In this document: positions 25,751 to 33,235 of the stretch, one piece after another
Position numbering within the stretch: the first letter of the stretch is position 1
How the letters are laid out: every line of letters starts with the position of its first letter
DNA from: Candidatus Zixiibacteriota bacterium
GTDB lineage: Bacteria > Zixibacteria > MSB-5A5 > GN15 > FEB-12
Direction: 5' to 3'
Assembly (NCBI GenBank): GCA_035380245.1
Contig: DAOSXA010000002.1
Span: forward strand, 806,001 to 870,000
Length of the DNA: 64,000 nt
Program-made: the position numbers and the translations under genes
Notes under the pieces: model-generated
Seen by the model: only the letters and a program-made list of their open reading frames with translations
The model's database searches: none
Told to the model about the DNA's origin: nothing

Positions 25751-26827
25751 CTAGGTAAACGCCGGGGATTTATGTTTCGAGAGCATCTCACCCAATTCCT
25801 GGGTATTGGAACTGTAGCTCATCGCATCGTTGAGTGAGATCTTGCCGCCCTGGACAAGCTCCATCAACGACTGGTTCATCGTTTTCATCCCGTATTTCTG
25901 ACCCGACTGAATCATGGAGTACATCTGGTGCACTTTATCGTCGCGAATCAACGCTCGAATAGCCGGTGTCGCTACCATGACTTCGAGTGCAACCACGCGC
26001 CCGCCGCCGATCTTGGGAATCAGACACTGCGACACGATCGCCTGGAGCGAGAACGACAACGAAATACGGATCTGCTCCTGTTGGTTGGTCGGGAACGAGT
26101 CGACGATACGGTTAATCGACTCCGCCGCTGAATTGGTGTGCAACGTCGCGAACGCCAAATGGCCCGTTTCCGCAATCGATAGTGCCGCCTCGATCGTTTC
26201 GAGATCGCGCATTTCACCCACCAACACCACATCAGGATCCTCACGCAGCGCGTACTTGAGAGCCGATGCGAACGAGTTGGTATCGGAGTATACTTCACGC
26301 TGGTTAACCAGAGCCGTTTGATGGCGGTGCAGGTATTCGATCGGGTCCTCGACGGTGATAATATGCACCGGACGTTCTTTGTTGATCTTGTCGATCACCG
26401 ATGCCAGAGTAGTCGATTTACCCGAACCGGTCGGTCCCGTTACGAGTACCAGACCGCGCGGCAAGGTGGCAAAGGTCGAGATTACTTTGGGTAATTGAAG
26501 TTCTTCGAAAGTTCTGATCTCGTATGGAATCTGCCGGAGAACCACAGCAATGTTGCCGCGCTGCATGAACATATTGCAGCGGAAACGACTCATCGATTCG
26601 ATACCGAAAGAGAAATCCAACTCCGAGTTCTGTTCGAATTTGAGTTTCTGTTTCTCATTGAGCATCGTGTAAGCTATTTTTTTGGTCTGTTCGCTGGTTA
26701 ACAGATCGTAGTTCAGACGCTGCAGCTTGCCGTCTACGCGCACAACGGGCGGTGATCCGACGGTCAAATGAAGATCTGAAGCGTCCATTTTGACCATTTC
26801 TTCCAGCAGCTCTCTCAGAGATACCAT
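25751..26827 (-). CDS. pilT: Type IV pilus retraction ATPase
   Basis: A 358-residue PilT motor that depolymerises the pilus for twitching and DNA uptake. The Walker A GPTGSGKSTTLASV lies at about residues 133-146. The Asp box (EDPIEYLH), Walker B (VVLVGEMRD) and His box (GHLAFATLHTNSA) follow, and the retraction-specific AIRALIRDDKVHQ is near residue 290. The start is the ATG at 26827, with GGAG 8 bases upstream; a longer open frame upstream has no homology. It sits between pilB and pilC, as in many pilus operons. Confidence 0.95.
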   Translation of the reverse strand: MVSLRELLEEMVKMDASDLHLTVGSPPVVRVDGKLQRLNYDLLTSEQTKKIAYTMLNEKQKLKFEQNSELDFSFGIESMSRFRCNMFMQRGNIAVVLRQIPYEIRTFEELQLPKVISTFATLPRGLVLVTGPTGSGKSTTLASVIDKINKERPVHIITVEDPIEYLHRHQTALVNQREVYSDTNSFASALKYALREDPDVVLVGEMRDLETIEAALSIAETGHLAFATLHTNSAAESINRIVDSFPTNQQEQIRISLSFSLQAIVSQCLIPKIGGGRVVALEVMVATPAIRALIRDDKVHQMYSMIQSGQKYGMKTMNQSLMELVQGGKISLNDAMSYSSNTQELGEMLSKHKSPAFT

Positions 26828-26973
26828 GCAAGTTACTCCAGAATGTTTGTAGTCAACGGGCCTATAAGGGCGTCTTCTCTCTATATCGGCTTGAAGGACT
26901 GCTTTCTTGAACGCCAAAACACCGGTTATGACCGGATAAACTGTTGGGGGATAAGACGGTTGTGGAGAGACTA

Positions 26974-28677
26974 TTACTCGTTGGTCGAGGTCGTGGCAAA
27001 GACCTCATCGATTGATACAATCCCGGCCTTCATCTTCTCGACCGCGCACATCCGAAGGCTGAACATTCCCTCTTCCTGGGCAACGCGCCGGATCTCCGTA
27101 TCCGAAGCTTTGTCCAATATCAGGGACTCAACCTTTCGGGAAATGGGCATAACCTCGTAGATACCGGTTCGGCCGGAGAGACCGGTTCCGTTGCATTCAT
27201 CGCAACCCTTGCCTTTGAAAGCCCTGATATTACGAAGCAAGTCCTTGGGGACCATAAGACTCTGCACCTGCTCAGGGGTCAGATTGACCTCCTCCTTACA
27301 GTGCTGGCAAATCTTGCGCATCATACGTTGTGCCATAATCAGTTTGGTTGCCGAAGCTACCAGATAGAACGGCACGCCCATGTCAATCAGACGGCTAATG
27401 GACGAAGGAGCATCGTTGGTATGGAGGGTAGAGAATACCAGGTGACCGGTCAGAGCGGCTCGAATGGCGATCTCGGCCGTTTCACCGTCACGAATTTCAC
27501 CGACCATGATAATGTCGGGGTCCTGACGTAAGAACGATCTCAGCGCAGCTGCGAAGGTCATCCCTATGTTCGATTTGACGGCCACCTGATTGATGCCGTC
27601 GAAGTTGAACTCAACCGGGTCCTCAGCGGTCATGATGTTCACGTCGATCGTATTCAGCGTCTTCAGCGCCGAATACAGCGTGGTCGTTTTACCGGAACCG
27701 GTCGGTCCCGTTACCAGGATGATGCCGAACGGCAGGTGAATCGCCTTGTCGAACTTGCCCAGGTCTTCCTTACGGAAACCTAACTGGGTGAGATCGACCC
27801 GCAGGGCCTGCGGATCCAGAATACGCATAACCACCTTCTCACCGAAGATAGTCGGCAGTACCGAAACACGCAGGTCAACGGTTCGCCCGTGAATCTTGAG
27901 CTTGATACGGCCGTCCTGCGGCAGACGCCGTTCAGAGATATCCAGCTCAGCCATGATTTTCACGCGCGAGACGATAGCCGCACGATACTTGAACGGCAGC
28001 GGCGCCATTTCACGCAAATCGCCGTCGATACGATAACGAACCCGAATCCGTTTCTCGTACATTTCGATGTGAATATCCGAAGCCCCCAGACGGATAGCAT
28101 CAGACAGGATCGAGTCCACCAGCTTGACCAGCGGCTTATCTTGAATAGCCGAGAGCAGATCCGATTCCGAGGGACCATCTTCATCGGTGCCGACCACCTC
28201 GAGGTCGGGATCTTCCTCAAGACCTTTAACGATCTCGGAGAGACCGCTGGAATCGGTGTAATAAGACTCAATCGCTTTCTCAATCGCCTTCTCGGGGGAA
28301 ATGACCGGCTGGACGGTACAGCCGGTAATAAACTTGATGGCGTCAAGAACGTAGATGTTGTTCGGATCGCTGATCGCCACCAGCAGGTTGCGGTTGAGCT
28401 TCGAGATTGCAATGACGTTGAACTTGCGGGCAATATCGAGAGGAATCAGCTTAACCACTTCCGGATTAAGCTCGATATCCGAAAGTCGGAGGGCGCCTAT
28501 TTTCAGGTGCTGTCCGACAAACTTGGCGATATCGTCTTCGGATTCGACCGCACCTATATGAACCAAAGCAGACTCGATCGTCTCATTCTTTTCCTTGACG
28601 AGTGCGAGAGCCTGCTCGGCTTGTTCGGGTGTGATCTTGCCGGCCTTGACCAGCATTGCCCCAAGTTCTGAAGACAT
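26974..28677 (-). CDS. pilB: Type IV pilus extension ATPase
   Basis: A 567-residue PilB motor. The N-terminus carries an MshEN-type module (LGAMLVKAGKITPEQAEQAL, residues 5-24), a fold known in other pilus ATPases to bind cyclic di-GMP. The ATPase core has Walker A GPTGSGKTTTLYSAL (about 322-336), Asp box AEDPVEF, Walker B IIMVGEIRDGET and His box LTGHLVFSTLHTNDAP. A four-cysteine zinc site follows (CQHC at about 460, then CDECNGTG at about 490). It begins 84 bases after mglB and precedes pilT. Complete and typical in length. Confidence 0.95.
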   Translation of the reverse strand: MSSELGAMLVKAGKITPEQAEQALALVKEKNETIESALVHIGAVESEDDIAKFVGQHLKIGALRLSDIELNPEVVKLIPLDIARKFNVIAISKLNRNLLVAISDPNNIYVLDAIKFITGCTVQPVISPEKAIEKAIESYYTDSSGLSEIVKGLEEDPDLEVVGTDEDGPSESDLLSAIQDKPLVKLVDSILSDAIRLGASDIHIEMYEKRIRVRYRIDGDLREMAPLPFKYRAAIVSRVKIMAELDISERRLPQDGRIKLKIHGRTVDLRVSVLPTIFGEKVVMRILDPQALRVDLTQLGFRKEDLGKFDKAIHLPFGIILVTGPTGSGKTTTLYSALKTLNTIDVNIMTAEDPVEFNFDGINQVAVKSNIGMTFAAALRSFLRQDPDIIMVGEIRDGETAEIAIRAALTGHLVFSTLHTNDAPSSISRLIDMGVPFYLVASATKLIMAQRMMRKICQHCKEEVNLTPEQVQSLMVPKDLLRNIRAFKGKGCDECNGTGLSGRTGIYEVMPISRKVESLILDKASDTEIRRVAQEEGMFSLRMCAVEKMKAGIVSIDEVFATTSTNE

Positions 28678-28725
28678 ACTTAGCCCGTTAGTGCGATGTT
28701 TCTCCGGTGGGTGTACCTAGCTCGG

Positions 28726-28742
28726 CGACGGCTCAGCCGTCG
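28726..28742. repeat. Small palindrome between mglB and pilB
   Basis: CGACGGCT and AGCCGTCG flank a single base in the 83-base gap between the MglB-like gene and pilB. The stem is perfect but the loop too short to form without opening one or two pairs. It may stabilise or process the operon message; no U-run follows. Confidence 0.35.
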
Positions 28743-28760
28743 TCCGTTTCACTATGCTGA

Positions 28761-29255
28761 TCAGTCCTGAAAGATATCGTCCAGACGATCCTGAGCCATT
28801 GAGGCGAAGTCGTCGGAAATACCGCTCTTGCCACCCTCCTTCTTGGCGTTCTCACGGATCTGATCAAAAACCTTGGCCAGTTCTACCGCCACTTCCTTGG
28901 CGTAAAGACGGACCATGCCGATCGTCGTCCGATCGTCGAAAACGACCACCAGGATAGAACGATCGCCTACCAGGGACATGTGAATATGATCTTTCTTTCC
29001 CTGGTGGAACAACACCGAAAACTCGTCCTCGCCCACGAGCCGAGCGATTTCCTTGGTCGAGGCAAAAGAACCGGCCAGCAACGCCGCCAGAGCGGTTGTG
29101 TCAAGCGACTGCGTGAACCCTTGTCGGGAGATCAGGTGACCATCCTTGTCAACCAGCAGAGCGCACTTCGCTTCGGCGCCCTTTAACATCTTCGACAACA
29201 GGGTCTCGATCTGTCTGGTCTCTTCCTCGTAAATGATGAGAGTATCTTCGGACAT
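28761..29255 (-). CDS. mglB: MglB-like roadblock/LC7 protein
   Basis: A 164-residue roadblock/LC7 domain protein, the same length as the MglB GTPase-activating proteins of Myxococcus and Thermus. The roadblock fold is evident in AKCALLVDKDGHLISRQG (about 28-45), TALAALLAGSFASTKEIARLVG, HMSLVGDRSILVVVFDD and VRLYAKEVAVELAKVF. A charged C-terminal helix follows. In the known system MglB dimers switch off the small GTPase MglA and set cell polarity. The gene lies 17 bases after the MglA-like gene and just ahead of pilB, so a role in placing or switching pili is likely. Confidence 0.88.
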   Translation of the reverse strand: MSEDTLIIYEEETRQIETLLSKMLKGAEAKCALLVDKDGHLISRQGFTQSLDTTALAALLAGSFASTKEIARLVGEDEFSVLFHQGKKDHIHMSLVGDRSILVVVFDDRTTIGMVRLYAKEVAVELAKVFDQIRENAKKEGGKSGISDDFASMAQDRLDDIFQD

Positions 29256-29272
29256 TTAGACCTCCGTTATTC

Positions 29273-30391
29273 CTATTTAATACCGAACAACCGTTTGAAA
29301 AATCCGCGTTTCTTTTCCGTCTTGCGCCTTTTCAAAGGCGGCGCCATCGACGGTCGAGACGACTCGATCTGATCCATATCACTCTCCGGAACAGGTCGCT
29401 CCATCGATGGACTCTCCGTTACCGGGTGGGACTGCGGAGTTTCGATCGCGGCAGGAGTCGGCGACTCGGGATATTTCTTGCGGTCTCCGGGATACGGGCG
29501 ATAATCAGAAGAGTCGGCAACCGGAGTTGCCTGACTCGGCATAGTCTGAGGAGCTTCAGCCTGTGGCATCGGCGGCGCCGAGGCGTTGGCCGGACCTCCC
29601 AGCAGCGGTTCATCGAATGAAGGCTGTTGTGACGCATCCGTTGCGGCAGACTCATTTGCCTGAGCTGTCGGAGCGCTGGGCGGCGGCGACGGCGGTTGCG
29701 GTGAAGCCACCGCCTGAATCGGCGTCTCTTCAGCCACGGCCGCAACCGGTTGTGGTTTATGAGCGACCGGATTGGTCTCAAGCGAAGGACGCGTCGATGA
29801 GGTTGTTCCGCCTGATTTGGCCTTATCAAGAACCAGCTTAATGATCAGCTTCAGGGTATCGAACACACCGTTGCCGACCGTGGCCGAAGCCTCAAAGGTG
29901 TGGCGTCCTTTGGGATTGAGACGAGCGTCAAGGTCGGCTACCGGCATCACTCCGGGCAGATCGCGCTTGTTGTACTGAATTACCAGCGGCATGTTGTCTA
30001 TGTCGTAACCGTACTCGCGCAGGTTCTCTTCGAGGTTGATCAACGACTCGATATTTTCATCCATCTTGTCCGGTTGACTATCGGCAACGAACACAACGCC
30101 GTCCACGCCGCGCAGAACCAGCTTACGGGTGGCGTTGTAATATACCTGACCCGGAACGGTATAGAGCTGGAACTTGGCGGCGAAACCGTTGATGGTTCCG
30201 ATGTTGATCGGCAGAAAATCGAAGTATAGAGTACGGTCCGCTTCCGTGGCCAGCGAAATCAGGTCGCCTCGCGTATTACCCGGAACCTTGCTGTGAACGT
30301 ACTGCAGGTTGGTTGTCTTACCCGACAACCCCGGGCCGTAGTAGACGATCTTGCAGCAGACCTCGCGAGCCGAATAGTTAATTGAAACCAT
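29273..30391 (-). CDS. mglA: MglA-like polarity GTPase with long disordered C-terminal tail
   Basis: A 372-residue protein. Residues 1-195 match a complete MglA GTPase: P-loop GPGLSGKT (19-26), the MglA-specific TVPGQ in place of the Ras DxxG (78-82) and NKRD (141-144). Residues 196-372 form a Pro/Ala/Ser/Gln-rich, apparently disordered tail ending in a basic-aromatic peptide (KKRGFFKRLFGIK) that could bind membrane or a partner. Classical MglA ends near residue 195, so the tail is unusual. It lies between two roadblock genes and upstream of the pilus motors. By analogy the GTP form marks the active pole; the tail may tether it to effectors or membrane. Confidence 0.9.
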   Translation of the reverse strand: MVSINYSAREVCCKIVYYGPGLSGKTTNLQYVHSKVPGNTRGDLISLATEADRTLYFDFLPINIGTINGFAAKFQLYTVPGQVYYNATRKLVLRGVDGVVFVADSQPDKMDENIESLINLEENLREYGYDIDNMPLVIQYNKRDLPGVMPVADLDARLNPKGRHTFEASATVGNGVFDTLKLIIKLVLDKAKSGGTTSSTRPSLETNPVAHKPQPVAAVAEETPIQAVASPQPPSPPPSAPTAQANESAATDASQQPSFDEPLLGGPANASAPPMPQAEAPQTMPSQATPVADSSDYRPYPGDRKKYPESPTPAAIETPQSHPVTESPSMERPVPESDMDQIESSRPSMAPPLKRRKTEKKRGFFKRLFGIK

Positions 30392-30411
30392 GGATTCCTT
30401 CCCGTACCTGC

Positions 30412-30753
30412 CTAAGCCGACACTCTGAGTTTGCTAATGGCATTCTTCATTTCCAGACGGACCAAGCCGATATTGACTTCCTTCTCGGTCGTAACCACGA
30501 GGATGCCCAATCCGGCGTCGCCAAAAAACAGCTTCCCGTTTTCGGCCTCGATCGTAACCTGGCTGAGGGGTCTGGTGTCCAGGCGTTCAAGCGACTTCTG
30601 GATGTTCGAAGTGATCGACGCGGCCAGCGCCCCGATCGTATCGCCGTCAAACCCGGCATCGAGATCGGCAGCGATAACGATACCGTCATGACCCACGATC
30701 ATCGAGCCCGTAACGCCCGTGGCTTTGTTCAGATCGCTAAGCACTTCGTACAT
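30412..30753 (-). CDS. Stand-alone roadblock/LC7 protein
   Basis: A 113-residue protein made of one roadblock/LC7 domain: VTGSMIVGHDGIVIAADL (about 14-31), GALAASITSNIQKSLERL, TIEAENGKLFFGDAGLGILVV and a final helix. Such proteins form dimers that regulate small GTPases. The start overlaps the end of the membrane roadblock gene by 17 bases, and the MglA-like gene follows after 20 bases, so the three are translationally linked. It is shorter than MglB and lacks the extra C-terminal helix, so it may be a second regulator or a scaffold subunit. Confidence 0.85.
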   Translation of the reverse strand: MYEVLSDLNKATGVTGSMIVGHDGIVIAADLDAGFDGDTIGALAASITSNIQKSLERLDTRPLSQVTIEAENGKLFFGDAGLGILVVTTEKEVNIGLVRLEMKNAISKLRVSA

Positions 30754-31825
30754 GATCTATCTCCACGTTCTCGAACAGCGCGGGGCTGTATCGGTTGGAT
30801 ATATATTTCCGGATCATTTCAAGGCTCTGGTTGATGCGGATATTGAGGAAGTCATCCATTTGACGTTCCGCCACCACCATGAGCGCAAAATACTCGTCGA
30901 AAGCAAGCGTAACTTTTCGATCGTTCAGAAAAATGTTTATTTTCTCAGGATTGGACAAATTGATACGACCGAGCAAACCGCTGTTAACCTGGCGGAAGTT
31001 AAGAGCCCAGGGAGCCCAGTCGGCCGGATCGATTTCGCCACGCTTGAAGTGTCCCAGGAGAAGACCCTCATGATCAACCACGGCAGCCAGCTGCACCGAA
31101 CCGTCTTCACCGATATAACGCGTGGCCTGATCGAATCCGTTCCCCTTTGAAGCGGAGGCATCGGGTACCGTTGACATATCCTCATCAGCCCTGGTCGCTG
31201 TCGGGCGATTCTCGGCCGGAGGGGTCACTTCATGGCTGACACCTTTTTTCTTGGAAATAGCGATTGAAGTGAATCCGCTTGTCTCTACCGCCGGGGTGGG
31301 TTCGGGAGTCCGACGCTGCGGCTCAGGCATCCGGCGTGGCGCCTCGGGGGCCTTGCGCGATGGCTCGGGCAGCGCAGCCGATTCTACCTCAGGTGTTGTC
31401 TCCGGTTGAGTCACGACAGTCACCATGTTCTCAATCGGATAGGTCAAATCAACGATCTGCTTGAGGACAAACGGGGTGGCAACGACATGAAACAGCAAAC
31501 CCGGGAGATAACTGAACATACCGAGTTGCAGCGACAGTTTGAGCTGCATCGAATACATGGCGGCGATTACCACTCCCAGAAGAGCTCCGACCGCCAATCG
31601 GTAAACCAAACAGATGCCTGCTGCCTGGGCTAGTTTAAGCAGACTGCTGCGTCGATGAAAAGCCAGCGTGACAACGCCGTAGAAAACGAATTCAAGTGTC
31701 AGGCTGACCCATGATGCACGGGCTAGATCCGTGCCAAAACGCCCCGGGAACACGATCATTGGGACAATCACAAGCAGCATTGTCAGCAGGATAACTTGTC
31801 TGATTGTTCTCGGTGTAATCTGCAT
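30737..31825 (-). CDS. Membrane-anchored protein with C-terminal roadblock-like domain
   Basis: A 362-residue protein. About four membrane helices occupy residues 8-122. A Pro/Glu/Arg-rich linker follows (about 130-245, with repeated PEP and RRTPEP motifs). The C-terminal domain (about 250-362) looks like a roadblock/LC7 fold: SVQLAAVVDHEGLLLGHF, KINIFLNDRKVTLAFDEYFALMVV and a final helix. A roadblock module fixed to the membrane would give the neighbouring MglA-like GTPase a membrane docking site. The gene starts 15 bases after the TPR-roadblock gene and overlaps the next gene by 17 bases. I know no named family with this layout; assignment of the C-terminal fold is by pattern only. Confidence 0.75.
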   Translation of the reverse strand: MQITPRTIRQVILLTMLLVIVPMIVFPGRFGTDLARASWVSLTLEFVFYGVVTLAFHRRSSLLKLAQAAGICLVYRLAVGALLGVVIAAMYSMQLKLSLQLGMFSYLPGLLFHVVATPFVLKQIVDLTYPIENMVTVVTQPETTPEVESAALPEPSRKAPEAPRRMPEPQRRTPEPTPAVETSGFTSIAISKKKGVSHEVTPPAENRPTATRADEDMSTVPDASASKGNGFDQATRYIGEDGSVQLAAVVDHEGLLLGHFKRGEIDPADWAPWALNFRQVNSGLLGRINLSNPEKINIFLNDRKVTLAFDEYFALMVVAERQMDDFLNIRINQSLEMIRKYISNRYSPALFENVEIDHVRSA

Positions 31826-31840
31826 ACCGCTTCCTTATCT

Positions 31841-32752
31841 CTAATCGACCTGGCGTGACATCAGGTCCATCAATTTCATGCGTAGCGAGCCGAGGTTGGC
31901 TTTAGCCGAGGCTACGAACAGGTAGATACCGGCGCTGGACCGGATAACATACAGAGTCCGCTGAGCAGTCTCGATCAGTACCGATTTTACGGACCCGAAA
32001 CAGGCTTCTATCAATTCCTGCTCGACATGATTAACCACATCGCCAATGGTCGCACCATAAACGGCCGAGTCATCGCTGATGCCCCACTCCGATTCCAGAA
32101 TGAGCCCCTCATGGTTGATCAACACGGCGCCTTCCACTCCCAAAATCCCGACTGCTTCCTTGAGCAGTCTTGGCGGTGTCAGCGGCTCCGGGGCCGGCTT
32201 GGACGGGGTCGGGGCTGCGGTCGCTTCAACGGAAGCATTACTATCCGCCACCGGCGCCGTTTTGTTGCGCTTTTCTGAACGAACGATAATGGTCGGCGCA
32301 CTCTCAGAGTTGGAGGCCACGTGCGGTTGCTGCTTGGGCAGTTGTTGAGCGATGTCAAGCAACCTTGATATCTGCGGGTTGTTGGGATCGGCCTCATGAA
32401 GTCGAGACAGGAGCTTGATAGCCTTAACGAACTCACCCTTGTAGATATGTATCTCCGCCAGGAGGAGTTCTGTGGCTCTCGTCCAGCCGTCAATTTCCGC
32501 CGCCTTGCGTGCCTCGGTTTCAGCCCAATCGTAGAGTCCGCGATCCAGGTTGATCTTAGCCATAACGACATGCGCTGAACCGTAGGACGGGTGTATTTTC
32601 AATCCGTTCTGACAGACTCTGAAGGCCTTATCCAATTCCCCTTTACGACGGTGAGCTTCAGCCAAAGCTGCGAATATCTGCGAGTTGGGGTCGGCAGAAA
32701 GGATTTTTTGGCATTTGCCAATCCGTTCATCTATATCGACAGTATTGCTCAC
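31841..32752 (-). CDS. TPR protein with C-terminal roadblock-like domain
   Basis: A 303-residue soluble protein. Residues about 8-140 are three to four tetratricopeptide repeats (SQIFAALAEAHRRKGELDKAF, SAHVVMAKINLDRGLYDWAE, ATELLLAEIHIYKGEFVKAI in abbreviated form A..L...G....A). A Pro-rich linker follows (145-205). The C-terminal domain (about 205-303) is roadblock-like: EGAVLINHEGLILESEW, VKSVLIETAQRTLYVIRSSAGIYLFV and a closing helix. TPRs bind partner proteins, so this could link the GTPase circuit to the pilus machine. It lies in the same run as the other roadblock genes. The domain order is unusual; the function is inferred from position. Confidence 0.78.
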   Translation of the reverse strand: MSNTVDIDERIGKCQKILSADPNSQIFAALAEAHRRKGELDKAFRVCQNGLKIHPSYGSAHVVMAKINLDRGLYDWAETEARKAAEIDGWTRATELLLAEIHIYKGEFVKAIKLLSRLHEADPNNPQISRLLDIAQQLPKQQPHVASNSESAPTIIVRSEKRNKTAPVADSNASVEATAAPTPSKPAPEPLTPPRLLKEAVGILGVEGAVLINHEGLILESEWGISDDSAVYGATIGDVVNHVEQELIEACFGSVKSVLIETAQRTLYVIRSSAGIYLFVASAKANLGSLRMKLMDLMSRQVD

Positions 32753-32859
32753 TGATATACCGTTAAGTCTCGCAATGATAGAATGTTACAATTTCGACAT
32801 TTTTAGCCGTCCCATAAGTATAGACAGCTCATGAATGTATGTCAACTCTTTAAGCAGTC

Positions 32860-33219
32860 TTAGCCAAGCGCTTTTTTCGTTTCGAAGATGCCGTAGGTCA
32901 AAAAACCGATTGCGATGGTCAACAAGGCCGGACCGACATAAGTCGGCAGAGCATATATTTCCAACACATCGATCAACCAGGCGGCCTGAGACAGCACGAG
33001 CACCGCAAAACCGACCAGGAACATCCTCCAGCTACGGGAAAGCAGACCACCGCGGACGGTGCTGAGGACCTTGTAAGCGCCAACGCCGCAGACTACGGCC
33101 CCGATCAGGACAACGGAGTTCAGCAATGCCGGCGGCGTAGTTATTACCGCCAGATTGGCTGCATGAGCACTGTCGGCGATCAGAGCCAGGGCGATGGTCG
33201 AGAACCATATCTTTTTCAT
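32860..33219 (-). CDS. Small membrane protein of unknown function
   Basis: A 119-residue protein with an N-terminal hydrophobic signal or anchor (MKKIWFSTIALALIADSAHA) and three further hydrophobic helices (about 28-48, 64-82 and 93-112). The ATG at 33219 is chosen because GAGGT lies 7 bases upstream; an upstream start would lack one. It is placed between the DUF4388 gene and the TPR-roadblock gene in the same orientation, so it probably belongs to that module. No family is recognised. A gap of about 107 bases separates it from the next gene. Confidence 0.7.
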   Translation of the reverse strand: MKKIWFSTIALALIADSAHAANLAVITTPPALLNSVVLIGAVVCGVGAYKVLSTVRGGLLSRSWRMFLVGFAVLVLSQAAWLIDVLEIYALPTYVGPALLTIAIGFLTYGIFETKKALG

Positions 33220-33235
33220 CGTTAATACCTCTTTA

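Noticed and set aside
27889..28671. 260-residue open frame on the plus strand opposite pilB
   Set aside because: Complete shadow of the conserved pilB gene.
30737..30753. Possible frameshift joining the membrane-roadblock and stand-alone roadblock genes
   Set aside because: Each protein has its own complete domain and start; a 17-base overlap is normal translational coupling.
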